Source: Hermodice carunculata (taxonomy: Eukaryota; Annelida; Polychaeta; Eunicida; Amphinomidae). Taken from it: DNA of 64,000 bases. A program made the translations under genes and the position numbers. The notes beneath the pieces are model-generated. The model worked only from the letters and a program-made list of their open reading frames with translations, had not been told where the DNA came from and did no database searches. How positions within the stretch are numbered: the first letter of the stretch is position 1; each line of letters opens with the position of its first letter. Shown one piece after another: positions 44,200 to 56,949 of the stretch. The DNA is taken from the NCBI GenBank assembly GCA_964020975.1, contig OZ026623.1:90042788-90106787 (forward strand). The letters run 5' to 3'.

Positions 44200-47100
44200 T
44201 AAAACAAGAGGACTATGACAGTCTTGTACTCAGCTGACATACACATATACCCTTCCCATTTTTCAAGAATTGCACCCCAAAAAGAACTACAGAATTCGAA
44301 AAAAATCCAAAATTAATGGAGCATGTCCATTTAAACAAATCTGCTAGAGACCCCACCCAAGGTACATAGCCACTAAGTTTCAAGTGAATCTGGATGACGG
44401 TTTCGCATAAGAAGGTCAAAATGTGAATCAGCATTAGAATACCCATTGACTCACATGATAATCAATAGGAAAGGTGCATTTACCGGTAAGTACCCGAATT
44501 ATAAAAATCGTGAAAAATAAGTTATCCACAGTGTTGACACCTGGTGATCTGTTTCGTTTGACCCTTCCACAAAGAACAAATCGACCAATTTCAGCTTAAT
44601 CTGAGTGATGGTACTGTAAAAGAAGTCGGAAATAGTAATAAAACACCAAAAAACATAAAAAAAAATGAAAATAATAGCAGCGCTACACGGTGAACAAATA
44701 CAGAGCCAGGGGTCCCTAGCAGTGTTCCTGTGTGATATGAAAGCAATCGAATGAGAGTTTTAAGAGGATTAGATATCTTTTTTAGATATGCCCCCCCCCC
44801 AAAAAAAGACAAAAACAGAAAAATTCACAAAATCCAAAATTCCACATGGAGTGTGGCCATTGGAACAAATCTGCTAGAGACGCAACCAAGGTTCATTACC
44901 TCCAAGTTTGGAGTCAACTTGAAAGACTGTTCTGCAGAAGAAGTAAAAAATAGGAATTAGCATTAGAATGCCCATTGACTTGAGTAAGCAATAGGAAAGG
45001 TACATTAACGACAAATTACCTAACTAGGAAAAATATCATTAAAAATCAGGAATCCGGAGCCTTGCCTCCTAGTGAACATTTTGTTTGGCCCTTCCACAAG
45101 GGACATCTGCACCAAGTTTCAGCTTTATTTGGGAAAAGGATCTGGAGAAGAAGTTGAAAATGGCAATAACACACAAAAATCAGAAAAAATAAGAAAATCG
45201 CAGCGCCACCTGGTGAACAAATTCAGAACCAGGCGTCCCCAGGAGTGTCCCTGTGTGATATCAAAGCAATTGGGTGAGCCGTTTCAGAGAAGAAGACTTT
45301 TTAAGATTTGCCTCAAAAAAGGAAAAAAAATCATAAACAAGAGGGCTATATGAACAGCCCATGCTCAGCTGACCTACACATTGATCACACATGTACTGAG
45401 TAAGTCTGACCTTTATAGGAGATCACTAACATGCGCAACATCAAGGTCCCGATTCAAGTAGTACTAAAGCTAAAGTGAAGAGTATGTTGCACTGTGACCC
45501 CAGAAACGAGGTCAAGGTCACTGTCTAAGCATAACCTTCATAGAGAAACATTCACATGTGCAACATCAAGGTCTTAACTCAAAACAGATCTCAAGGTATC
45601 AAGTGAGCAGTAAACTTCGTGTCAGTTGTCCTGTGACCTTGCGAATGGGCCAAGGTCCAAACATCACTGGAGTATGACCATTTGCACAAAATAGGTAGAC
45701 ATTTACAAACAGGTACATCCTTGCCACGTTTGGCACAATTCTGGCCAAAATTACTTAAGTTGTACCCATTACAAGAAATTTCCAAGTAAATCTTTCCAAT
45801 TAAAACTTTTTAAAGATTTTTGGGAAAAAAATCATAAAAAATTCAAAAATCACTGGAGCGTGACTATTTGAACAAACTTGAAAGAAACTTATCCAAGGTA
45901 CATTGCCACCAAGTTTGAAGTAATTCTGACAGAGAGTTCCACCAGAAAAGTCCAAAATGTGAATTACCATTAGAATGCATCAGAATTCCCATTGACTTGC
46001 ATAGTACGCAACGGAAAAGGTGCATTTACCGATAAGTACTTAATTGAAAAAGAAAAGGGCTGTGTGAACAGTCCATGCTCAGCTGACCTAGACATTCATC
46101 ACACTTGCAGCTCTGTGAACTTGGGATAGGATAAAGGTCAACCGTGTACAGAGTAAGTCTGACCTTTATAGAACACTAACGTGCAACATCAGGGTCCCAG
46201 TTCAAGTAGTTCTCAAGTTATAGGGAAAAGTAAAATTCATATATGTTGCACTGTGACCCCAGAAACGAGGTTAAGGTCCCTCATGTATTGTCGAAGCATG
46301 ACTTTCATAGAAAAGCTTTAACATGTGCAGCATCAAAGTCGTAACTCAAAACAGATCTCAAGTTATCAAGTTAACAATAAATTTTTTATCATTTGTCGTG
46401 TGACCTTGGGAATGAGGTCAAGGTCCAAACATTATTGGAGCATGTCCATTTGCACAAAATAGGAAGACATTTATTAACGGTACATCCCTACCAAGTTTTG
46501 CAAAAATCTGGTCAAATTGTCTAAGTTATACCCATTGAACAAACTTGGTAGATGAACCACCCAAGGTACATTGCCACCAAGTTTAAAGTAAATTTGACTT
46601 ACAGTTTCTTCAGAGAAGGCCAAAATGTGAATTACCATTAGAATGCCCATTGACGCGTAGTACACAATAGAAAACGTGCATTTAACAATAAGTAACTGAA
46701 TTGAAAAAAAAATCGTTTAAAATCAGGAATCCACAGCAGTGCGACCCAGTAAACATGTTTCCTGACCCTTTCACAAGTAACATATCCATAAGGTTTCAAC
46801 TTTATCTGAGAGACAGTTCTGGAGGACAAGTCACAAGTAACAGAAAGACACAAAAAAATCATTTGAAAAAATGAAACAAAATTGCAGCGCCATCTGGGGA
46901 ACAAATTTAGACCTAGAAGTCCCTAGGAGTATTCTTATGTAAAATCAAAGTAATTGGGTGAGCAGTTGTGGAGAAGATTTTTTTAAGATTTGTGAAAAAA
47001 AAACATGAAAAACATCATTAAAAATCCAAAAATCACCGGAGCGTGACCATTTGAAAAACCTGGCAGAAACCCACTCAAGGTACATTGCCACCAAGTTTGG

Positions 47101-47400
47101 AGTCAATCTGGAAGACAGTTTCATCAAAGAAATAAAAAATGTAAATTAGCATTACAATGCCCGTTGACAAACATAGTAATCAATAGCAAAGCTGCATTGA
47201 CTGATAAATACCCGAATTGAAAAAATTGTTAAAAATCAGGAATCCACAGCAATGCCACCTAGTGAACAACTTTGTTTTTGACCCTTCCGCAAGAACATAT
47301 CCACCAAGTTTCAGCTCAATGTGAGTGACAGTTCTGGAGGAAACAAAATTGACAAAAACATACAAACAATCATAAAATATTAGAAAAAAAAAATGAGGCC
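44200..47400. repeat. Dispersed repeat family R, cluster of about four to five diverged units
   Basis: Ordered phrases recur roughly every 0.7-0.9 kb. One is 'aacaagaggg.ct...aacagccc' followed by CTCAGCTGAC (near 44202, 45338 and 46053). Others are 'aagtctgacctttatag', 'gtgcaacatcaaggtc', 'gaccccagaaacgaggt', 'ggtacattgccaccaagttt', 'cattagaatgcccattgac', 'gcgccacctgg.gaacaaatt' and 'caaagcaattgggtgagc'. Units are partial and in the same orientation. Minus-strand frames such as 44213-44446 and 46474-46665 arise because the phrases are conserved, not because they encode a known protein. The class is unknown. Confidence 0.8.
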
Positions 47401-49110
47401 ACGAAGATCTATGATTACAAGAGACCAATTTCTAAGTTGAAATCTATTTTTCATTTGAATTTGAATTAAGAACACCGTTTTTTGCAAGGAATGTGCAAAC
47501 AGTCTACAAGCAAATTGACTGAAATACCCTAACCCATACAATATGGGTCTTTCCCTGTCTTTATCGAGCCTCCTGTAAGCGATTGGAACATGAACAGATT
47601 TTGCGACCACAGAACACAAACGGGGTATGCCTATTTTGTTATTTGTTCTAGGGCATGTTTACCTAACCGTGATTTGTGACTGAGTAAAAAAACCTTACTT
47701 ACTGAGTAAAAAACTTTGTGATCAGGGTAGTTCCTTGTGGTGCGTTATTAATCAAAATATATACACGTGAAATGTGATTGTAGTAATTTTGTACTTTTAC
47801 GATTTGCCAATATCTGTGATTGTGATTATTATTTTGTCGATGAATGTGATTAAGATTTTAATGATTGAAATTACTGTGATTGTGATTTGGGCTTATGAAT
47901 TTACTGTGATCTGGAAAAAGGGCCCTAGAATTGACTGTGACCCTTGATCCAGAGGGGGTATTCCTGCTCCCCACATACTTGAGCCATATCCGACCACTAC
48001 GCCTAAAGTCGGCTAACAAAATACATGCAAGCAACTCACCCATTGTTATAAAATTGACATCATTCTTGTCGAATTTAGTTAGTGCAAACAATAAAAGATT
48101 TCTTTCAGCAGTAAATTTCCTTAAACAAGTTTTAAATTTGATCCATCTGTATCTATTCCTCCCTATTTCAAATTTTTACGAGCGTTGGATCGTTCCATTT
48201 ATCTAAATTTTTATAATGGCAGTGAATGTGGCACACTCCGCATATATTAAGCCTCTCCATAGCGGATCTAAGAGGATTTCGACCACTATATTTTATTTTC
48301 TGTATGCTTGGATATTATGGATTGTTTTCTGAACTAAACTTCATAATGATCAGCAATTTTTTTTTGTGATGGGGACTTGATCGCTCGCACTTATGATCGT
48401 TCACATCATCTATCTTGAAATGCTTCAAATCCAAAATGCACGACGAAGGTTTTTCCGACGCTCTCTGGAAATGTCCTGAACAATCTTCATCGTTTTCCCG
48501 GAGATCAAAACCAACGTGGTCATCGCTTTTTTGCATGCGAAACCTAACCTATCCGTGGGCGATAAGCGCAAAGCCACAGAAATATTATTTAGTAATCTCT
48601 TTTCTAATTGAACGATGTTTTATCATAGAATATTAAAAAAAAATGAAAGATGTTTTATCACAGAATATTCTGAAAAATGAACGATGATAACTTTCCCTGG
48701 ATCAAAACCCCGATCAAGCACGTGCTGCCCGCATGACTAAGGGACCGACACTGACGAAGTGGGTCGACCTATTTTTTCCCACGGTTAAGATCGAGGTAAA
48801 CATGGTGCCCAAAACACACGTGGTGGCAGCGGAAAAATGCTGAGTCTTATTTTGAACCATAACTTATGAATAACGATGAGTTAGGCTAGGTAGAATAAAG
48901 TTAAGGCAGTGAGTTATACAATCAAAACAACTTTACGACAGTTTAAGCTCATTACTTCGCAAGCGAAAGCTCCGTATCGGGTAATGCATCAGGCCCATTG
49001 AGCATAATGGGAAAGGCAAAACTTATGGCCGGCAAATATTTTCAAGTTGCGACCCCGGTTGCCACACACATCTTTCAGCACCCAGACAAGAGGTATTTAT
49101 TTAAATAAAG
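47401..49110. other. No recognised gene; small local repeats
   Basis: Small duplications are visible: TTACTGAGTAAAAAACTTTG beside a similar ACTGAGTAAAAAAACCTTAC (47679-47718), a run of 'tgtgattgtgatt' variants at 47775-47910, and 'gatgttttatca.agaatatt' twice (about 48613 and 48649). No frame is convincing. Confidence 0.45.
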
Positions 49111-49113
49111 AGT

Positions 49114-49467
49114 TTAAGGGTTGTAATTGTTAAATTTAATAAATGGTGATTTCTTTTGAAAGCATGTGTAATCAATCATGATGAACTGGTGGTGGCAGAA
49201 ATTTGAGTACCTCGCTACCACCAAGGAAAGGTCGTCAAGGATTTGAGCTGTTGAGATGCGAGTGAGGGGTTCCTCCAGTGAGAGACCACCTGCACTAGAC
49301 GACCGCTTTTTGGTCGGCGCTGGGGGTGGTCGTTCATGAGAAGGTCTACTGTACTCTGATTTGTGCACTTTCTTCACCGCACGGACGGTGAAAGCGTGGT
49401 TTCCCTCGGTGCCTGACCACGTCCATTCCATCAGCCTCGCAGTCCCACTGCACCGAGCATAACACAA
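49114..49467 (-). CDS. Possible exon, unidentified
   Basis: A 117-residue minus-strand frame with higher GC than its surroundings and a plausible protein text: MEWTWSGTEGNHAFTVRAVK, then a proline/serine-rich stretch (SHERPPPAPTKKRSSSAGG), then LEEPLTRISTAQILDDLSLV. I recognise no domain. The end of the frame runs into AT-rich sequence and is probably intronic or UTR if the first part is real. It may be chance. Confidence 0.25.
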   Translation of the reverse strand: MCYARCSGTARLMEWTWSGTEGNHAFTVRAVKKVHKSEYSRPSHERPPPAPTKKRSSSAGGLSLEEPLTRISTAQILDDLSLVVARYSNFCHHQFIMIDYTCFQKKSPFIKFNNYNP

Positions 49468-49469
49468 CA

Positions 49470-50365
49470 GATTAACTCGTCCATCTTGTTTGTTTCTTGA
49501 AACAGCTTATCCTAAGCGGCCATAACCTATTTCTTTGCTGAAAATTGTATAAAAGACCCGAAAAACTAGTGACGAATGTGCCAAAATCAATCAGTCTTTC
49601 CCGCCATCGCGTGTCATGACGTCATTCATGATGAACAACCGTAGCACCGTTGTGGTGAAGTATTCTGCCAATTTGTAACATTTGTACACTAATTAAGCTT
49701 TTATTAAACGAAGTTATCACAACCTCGTAATGAAATCCACTTATTGTCGCAAGTCCACTCTTTTCCTTCGTGCGTCTAGTAATGTGTCTAAACGTAAACA
49801 CTGTTTAGCACGTGCGAGTCGAGTTTTTCCTTTGTTTAATGGTTGACCTTGACCATGTTGCCTTGTGATAGCCTGATGGCAACTGCTGTTACAGGAATAC
49901 AGCTCAGTTTCGTACAGAATGGGGCGTCACGATACACCTCAAACTTTATAAATTTTTACAGTAACTTGAATATTTTGTCCCGTTTTTATTAGAGATGGTA
50001 ATTAAAAACATTGACACTAAATTGTAGCTCTGTCTGGTTGACTATAAACCTCCGCACATGGCACAAAATTTATTTATCAATACAAACTAAGGCAACTATA
50101 CCATTTCTGTAGCGGTCCTTTACAAAACTGTCATGACTCTCGATACGCCCCTCAACAGGAAAATAACGCTTGTTTAAAAAAAGACACGACACAGCTTAAA
50201 TAAAACATGCCGAATGAACATTTTATTGGATCTTCTCATATGGTGCAGACTTAAAATTGTACAATTTCACACATAATCCTATGTACTGCGGTGTATAGGT
50301 TAAGTAACATGTAAACAAACAGGCTGGATTTTCGCCATATAAATATGCAGGGCCCTCGCGGGCCC
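49470..50365. other. No recognised gene
   Basis: Only short frames and no repeat that I can pair elsewhere in the window. Confidence 0.4.
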
Positions 50366-50369
50366 CTGG

Positions 50370-51080
50370 ATAAAAACGTAAGGAGTCTTAAAATTACTGA
50401 GGGTAACCAATTTCAAAAGAGTGATCCTGGCAAGCTGGTTCACCATCAAGATGGAATGCATGCACACAAGTGTGACTGTGTAAAATAGGGTAACATGCAG
50501 TTGTATTTGATCATAACGTATTTTCATTTTTGGATATGCAAATGATTTTATTCTCATCTACCCTTGATTCATTTGGTAAATGCCCTGTCATTGGCATTGA
50601 TGCGCTAAGCCGTGAGAAGAAACACCTTTCACGTCATAAGGAATTCAATAGTCTATCACTGGTTGATAGTTTGAACTGTATACAGAAAAATGTTAAAACC
50701 ATGCAAAGGGTAATCGACAGTGTTATATATGTGTAGGAATTAAGACTTAAAATATTCGACATGATAAAAATCAGAAATTGCAGCAACAGTATTATATTCA
50801 ACGCCTTGTCTCTCTTGTACCCATACATGAAATGAGCTTCAAGCATACTGCGAGTAAAGCTATCTAACGGTTGTTCATTGTCAGGCTTTCCTGTCAAGTT
50901 TTTCATGTAACACCAGTGGTCATGGTGTTGCGAGATAGGCGAATTTAGAAAGAATAATCTCAAAATAACATAAGATTATTCTGTGCCAGGAGCAATGGCT
51001 TTTTCATTATTCTACACCTTATCGCTGATATAAATGTGCTTAGGGTGTCTAATATGAATCAGTCAGTGTTTAGGAACATT
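50370..51080. repeat. Segmental repeat B, copy 1
   Basis: A diverged direct copy of 53330-54345. Shared phrases are 'aaaattactga.gggtaac.aatttca', 'ttggtaaatgcc', 'gatgcgctaagc', 'aagctatcta.c.gttgttcatt', 'tcatgtaacaccagtggtca' (followed by 'tggtgtt.gagat') and 'gagcaatggc..tttcattatt'. It runs directly into the recombinase-like fragment at 51036-51480. Confidence 0.8.
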
Positions 51081-51480
51081 TGTGGTGACATTTGCGGTCG
51101 CCGCGAATACCTTGTTTGTATTAATAAATTTGAAGAGGACAGCTTCTATCACAGGCCCCTTAGTGGAGGGACCACATATTTATTTTCCCAAGTCCCGCTT
51201 GGCATTAACCCACGTATGGACATCAAAAACGTGTGTTGAGGCAGCATTTAAAGGAAACTTCAATAACCATAGCGGGAAACGCACGTGTGCTACCATGTTA
51301 TTTGAAGCTGGAAAAGAAGAACATCATGTGATGCATCGGAAAGGACACCAGTCATCTGCTGGTGTGCGGAACCACACACACGACAGTGCTGAGCAATACT
51401 CTGTGTGCCAGAGGTTTGAAACCCCCGTCCACAAAGATATGGCTCAAACCGTTAATCGGTGCAAGGATGAATGTGTCTAG
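51036..51480 (+). pseudogene. Crypton-type tyrosine recombinase (DUF3504-like) C-terminal fragment
   Basis: The plus-strand text includes SFYHRPLSGGTTYLFSQVPL followed by GINP, and then KGNFNNHSGKRTCATMLFEA with GKEEHHVMHRKGHQSSAGVR. This matches the C-terminal catalytic part of Crypton-derived tyrosine recombinases ('fyy.pl......yf.vplG...l..m.k.......f.nHSgR.T.at.l...g..e..im...GH.S..avr.Y'), with the HSGKR arginine and the GH box in place. The tyrosine position is not clear. The pieces lie in two reading phases, so this copy is a degraded DNA-transposon or domesticated-gene remnant. The rest of the element is not recognisable, and the adjoining repeat B may be its flank. Confidence 0.6.
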
Positions 51481-52024
51481 AGGTCATGCGATGTATCTCC
51501 TACCCCAGCATGCACGACTGCACCATTACCGAACGCTAAACGATAGAAGTGCAATAATAGTGTGGAGTCCGAGAAGAAGAACACTGAGTCGATTCCATCC
51601 AAATCACGTGATAAGTGTCAAAATAACTGATCGCCCTTTACTTCCTGCAAACCTGCAGGTGTCTTTACAAGTTTTTTCATATTTATTTTAAATTGGTTAG
51701 TTCCAAACATCCTACTATACCCTCATCATGCAACACAGTATCCACACAATTTGCTCTTTGAATAAAAGATTGAAGTGGGGTTTTTTTGGGGTTTTTTTTG
51801 GCTGTTTATTTACTGCCATATTTGTACACACATTGGTGAAATACCACGTTATGGTATTCTATGCAGCGCGTGTAATATCACAAATAAAGCCAATTCAATA
51901 TCAAAAGGGTTTGTCTACCGATGTGCACTCAAAGTTAAGGATAGATACAATAATAGATATAAAATATATGGCCTTTAGTTAAATTTATCATAGAGTGTAG
52001 CAAAGGCAAGGCTGATCTGATCAG

Positions 52025-52026
<2 letters not shown>
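51481..52026. other. No recognised gene
   Basis: Short plus-strand frames (51728-51982) look accidental. Confidence 0.4.
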
Positions 52027-52119
<93 letters not shown>

Positions 52120-52120
52120 T
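52027..52120. repeat. (TA)n microsatellite
   Basis: About 90 bp of TA repeats with one TG near the right end. It precedes repeat A copy 2, just as the TA array at 42093-42190 precedes repeat A copy 1, at similar spacing (about 410-500 bp). Confidence 0.96.
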
Positions 52121-52519
52121 TCTTTGTGTTTGTGTGTTTTCAAGTAACTGTTTCTCGTCATAAGTTGATATAATTGTACAACTGAAAATGAGCATGACTG
52201 TTTTAAATGAACAAGGTAAATATATCTGACTACTGAAAGTATAGCTCCATAAACATGGTGACTGTGACGAAATTTTCAATTCATGGAAAAGCAATATATA
52301 TTTTTGAAAAGTATGGATGTTTCATTCCAGGGTAGGTGTTCTTTTACTGCATAATATTTCAGCGGAAACAGAGTGTCTTGTTTGCAGTAAACAAACCTGG
52401 AATATTATGTCGAAGTACATTCAGGTGTCCCATAACAGGATGTGTCTTCCTTTTTCAGCGGGAACATAGTCTTGTATTAGCAAATAAATCTTGAGTGTTT
52501 TGTGCCGTAGGTGTCAATA

Positions 52520-53270
52520 AGCATTAGTGGTGCACATGAACCATGTTTCGACTTGAACAAAGCATAAGTCAAACTACTGATTAATTGTACAATAAATATC
52601 GTGAACATTTTATCTTTGGACGTTAGATTAGAGGAGACATGATGCCACGGAGGACACAGAGCATCTTACACTTCACATTTGAAACGACAAAGATAATTCC
52701 ATGACTGGCGGCCTAAGCAGGGAATCAGAAAGGGCATCGGCACATGGGTCCAGCACTAAGCACTATGCTTCATCCGTTCATCGAGACAGATGTGGAGATA
52801 GTATACGGTTTTGGACAGGGTGTACGATTTTGCGTATACATGCATTGGCAATAGTGGTCATATAGGAACCATGCTAACATGCAGTTTATAACATTATTTT
52901 ACACATATGATGAAAATGAGGAAAGGAACATGCTGCCACTTAGCTATAATATTTGCTAAAGAGCGAGACAAGGTACATTCATTCCAGTTTAAAGAGTGTC
53001 CAGCTTACAGTATTTAAGACGTAAATTACAAAATGAAGTCTTCAGCCACACAAAAGTGTTCGTGTGCAATCCCAAAAACATTCCAGCCGTTGTGGATAAT
53101 TTTCATGAGAGTGAAAGAATATAGAATGCAGTGCCGATTTCTGAACAAGTAAGGTCCAGGGTTAGCCAGGAGTGTTGTATGAAAATTTGAATCAGTGGGC
53201 CAAGCAGTTACAAAGATGACTTCTGAATATTACCCCACAATGAACAAAAATATTTTGACCAAAAAAGTGC
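52520..53270. repeat. Segmental repeat A, copy 2
   Basis: The partner of 42600-43400 in the same orientation. It is followed almost at once by repeat B copy 2. Confidence 0.8.
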
Positions 53271-53329
53271 AGTGATGCACAAAACACAATAAGACAAATT
53301 TCAGATTTTTTCCTCCAGAAAAAAATTGT

Positions 53330-54345
53330 AAGGATTCTAAAATTTACTGAAGGGTAACTAATTTCATAAAAAGGATTTTCTCGAAAGGGGTTTCCTCAAG
53401 GATTCTGTCCATTACGTTTGAATACACGTACATAATATTATGTGTCCCTAACGAAAACAGGCTCACGTGCATCTCTTTTGATAATTTTCGTTATTAATTT
53501 TATTCTATTTTTAATACAACAAATATCTATATTCTCATGTAATGAAACATAAAATCGCTAATTAATCAAACTACATGTACATTCATACCAACTTTGGAGA
53601 AAATTCAGCTTGTGGTTTAGGAGGACAAATCGAAATCTAGGAAAACAGAAAATAATGCCATTCACAGGAAAATGAGAACAATGCTCTTCCCGGTCGATTT
53701 ACTGAAGATGAAATCAAAGGGGACAAAAATATTTTAGAGAACGTTCGTGTATATTCGACTATAGATGATTTGAAAATGGTAAAAATTCCTCTTCCTGAAT
53801 GGAATGTGAAACGCATATTTATGACATATTTAATGCTCTGATAAACCTTGATCCAGTTGGTAAATGCCATGCCAATGTGATCGATGGGCTAAGCTTTCCT
53901 AAGGAACTGTATAGCCTGATAGTTTTAACCGTATACAGAAAGGTGTTTAAATCAAGCAAATGTTAAACAGTGGTGTTATATAAAGGAATGGTAACTTAAA
54001 GAAAATGCTAGACATAATGAAAAATCAGAAGTTGCAGCGATACTATTAAATTGAATGCCTCGCCAATGGCCTGCCTTGTGTCCATAAATCTGAAGAACTT
54101 CAGACATGCTGCCAGCAGAGCTATCTAGCAGTTGTTCATTATCACAATTTCCTTTCAAGTTGCTTCATGTAACACCAATGGTCATGGTGTTGTGAGATGG
54201 GAGTATTAGAAAAGGAATCTCAAAATAAACTAAAATTATTCGGTGGCATGAGCAATGGCCCTTTCATTATTGCACACATTATCGCTAGTATTATGTGAAA
54301 CGTGTGTCTGATATGAATGAGTCCGTGTTTGGGATCTCCTACGGT
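53330..54345. repeat. Segmental repeat B, copy 2
   Basis: The partner of 50370-51080, somewhat longer because of extra sequence near its left third. Matching stops at about 54345, where copy 1 continues into the recombinase-like frame and this copy does not. Confidence 0.8.
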
Positions 54346-54828
54346 GGATGTGCCATTTTTTTGGAAACAAAGTATTGACTATACAATATTTCCCGTTCTA
54401 TATACGGCTGAACTGGCTTGTGGAATTCCATTTGCGCATGAGATGCCCAATATACCAATCATAAATCTTAAACCACCTGTCCATGCAATACAGTCAGAGT
54501 CAGCGATGACTATCGTGAAAACTGTGACATTCTGAGGGAATTCAGTGTTACATGGGATGGGTTGAACATGAATAACATTTCAGATCATGATTTCAATGCC
54601 GACTTTTTACCTCTAGTATCACTGCTAACAAAACAAGCGGCATTCCCATTCAAACGGTGGAGTTCGATCATCAAACACGTCGCCTCGATTAATATTCAGT
54701 GTATATAACAGGACGATCAGCAGCATCGAAAAGAGGCATTTCTTTTCATCCGTAAATTAAGCACCAAGACAATATATTATTGGATAGTTACTCAGGCAAT
54801 TTAAATTTGCATTTCCCTACATTTTACT

Positions 54829-55300
54829 TTGTTAAGGATGAGGAAACCTCTCAAGTGCTCAAAACCTTTCTGTTTTGAGGCAACAACAGTCAATATTTAC
54901 GAATACAAACGTTTTCTTGATGACAGGTTGAATTGTGTCAATTTTCCTTGGTCAGATTTTAATTATAAAAATCTCACACGTGCAACACACGCTACAAGCA
55001 TTTACAGGTTTCATGATAATAACTTGTCTGTATGTTTAGAAACCGTCAGAGCTATCAACCCTGAAACTACAAAATGCCCCCGAAACTGCTGCTTGGATGG
55101 AATGACGGTGTTGAATGTCAGATTCATGAAGCCCTACAGCACTATTACGTTTGGAAACATGACATTTCCCCGATATCCAGCGCAATTGCAGATATTAGTA
55201 AAAGCACTAGAGCCAGATTTCACTGTGCACGTCGCTTGGTGGAGAAGAATAAAGAAGTATGGCGCTACTAATCTAGCTGGATTCATTTTGAGTACTTAAT
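54829..55300 (+). pseudogene. LINE ORF2 fragment (endonuclease-RT linker)
   Basis: The plus-strand text KLLLGWNDGVECQIHEALQH, then YYVWKHDI, then STRARFHCARRLVEKNKEVW follows the pattern 'p.WN.ev......aR.a...Wr.....r......m...Ra.fk.a.R...rn...' found between the endonuclease and RT domains of non-LTR retrotransposons. The preceding frame (VNIYEYKRFLDDRLNCVNFP) fits the upstream part of the same region. It lies in more than one phase and has no RT palm, so it is a short dead fragment. The clade cannot be named. Confidence 0.5.
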
Positions 55301-56700
55301 TCGCTGATTTATTGTCAGAGAAAATTGAACCAGCAAAGGGTGCGCAATCTTTTTTGGTCGATGAATTGATCTCTACATACTATCGATCATTTTTGCAGAG
55401 AAATGCAGGCAAAAGTATAAATTCATTTTGTATGAAAGGAGCAAAATTGGAAAATATTGTAAAACTCTTTGGCGTATTAACACACCCACCCCGCCGTTCC
55501 ACCTTCCCTCCCTACCCCCCCCCCCAAAAAAAACCAAAAGAAATCAGTCAAGCCCAAAATTTAGATGCTATCTTTAAAAAAAAAACACGAAAACGATGAA
55601 GGGGCGAGACATTATTTTGACCATATCGTCAACGGTACAGTTCCACTGAATATCCATCTTACATGCCTCTTTAATTCCATGTAAATAGGCAGTGCAGTCC
55701 CTGGTAGCCTCACGGATGTTAAATCAAACTCATCTAGCCAAAACGAACTCCAAGGGTGATTTGGGCTTTTTTTTTCTTTGTATATGATCAGATTATGTTT
55801 ATGGAAAACTCGGATAAGTGCTGCACATATGATTTACAATTTCGGTTCAAATCCAAAATGTCAACAATTCAATGTACCTTTCCAAGTGTGTTTACTTACT
55901 TGTGTCTTGACACCAATCTTAGTTTTAATTTCGTGGATACCACTTAAATATTCGACCGGGTGAATTATGTCAAACTCTTCCATGTTTTGCTAGTAAAGGC
56001 GTCTCGACTGTTTATGTCGGGTATTACCGAAAATATACTCACCCCAAAGTGTGAGGGTTTCCATGAATGACAACATTTTAGGACCTTTTACCTACAGCAA
56101 AGACCGGAAGCAAGGCACCGTTCTACCTCTTATATTATTCCGTATTTACATTGAGGAATGAGTGGCATCTTAAACTTAACAAAGCAAATGTTTTTACTTT
56201 ACCTTTGTTCAGAATCTGCTCTACATATCCACAGCGCGTTTTAAAGACCACACAATATTCAGTTCAATTACAGTAAAAGTAAATGGATGTCATACCTGAC
56301 AACCTTATAAAGTGATATTAGTTACATAAATTTTGCTTTAAATATCGGGATGGAATTCCCCATGCCGTAATTTTAAGCAATAGTTGTATAATCACGCTCA
56401 CAATTACATAAAGACCAGTAGACCCATGGGCCCCAATGCCAAATGTTAAATTATACCTTAGCGCATCTGTCTATAAAATTCATGTGTACCGTAGCATTCA
56501 ATGTGGAGAACTAGCATGAATGGTTATGGTTTGGTTTATGCCAAACAGAAACAGGGTGTATGAAACTACCTTTCTTTGGTATTGGTTAAAAGCTGCACTG
56601 ACAATGAGCCTAGTGTGCCTGCGCAAACATCAAATGTCTACCGAAAACTTTCCCAATACTTCTCTTGAATTGTTTAGTTGATATTTGGCGATAACGGGAC
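55301..56700. other. No recognised gene
   Basis: Contains C and A homopolymer runs near 55504-55535 and short frames with no domain. Confidence 0.4.
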
Positions 56701-56702
56701 AA

Positions 56703-56948
56703 AACCACACAAAAACAAACAAACAAACAAATAAACACAACGAAACAAAGCAAAAACAGAGACAAAAATACGAAAAACAAGAAAAAGACTAAATAAAATA
56801 AAATACAAAAACCAAAAAAACCAGAAAACAAATGGACACAAAAAACAAAAACAAAACAAAAACAAAAACAAAACAAACAAAAACAAAAACAAAAACAAAA
56901 CAAACAAAAACAAAACAAAACGAAACAAAAACAAAACAAAAAAAACAT
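56703..56948. repeat. A/C low-complexity tract
   Basis: (A3-5 C)n repeat with scattered G. It is similar in kind to 43721-44040, and frames over it are compositional artefacts. Confidence 0.95.
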
Positions 56949-56949
56949 G

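Noticed and set aside
51935-52294. Minus-strand frame with a long (YI)n stretch
   Set aside because: Translation of the (TA)n array.
55835-55860. GGTTCAAATCC, resembling a tRNA B box
   Set aside because: No A box or cloverleaf can be formed around it, so it is neither a tRNA nor a clear SINE promoter.
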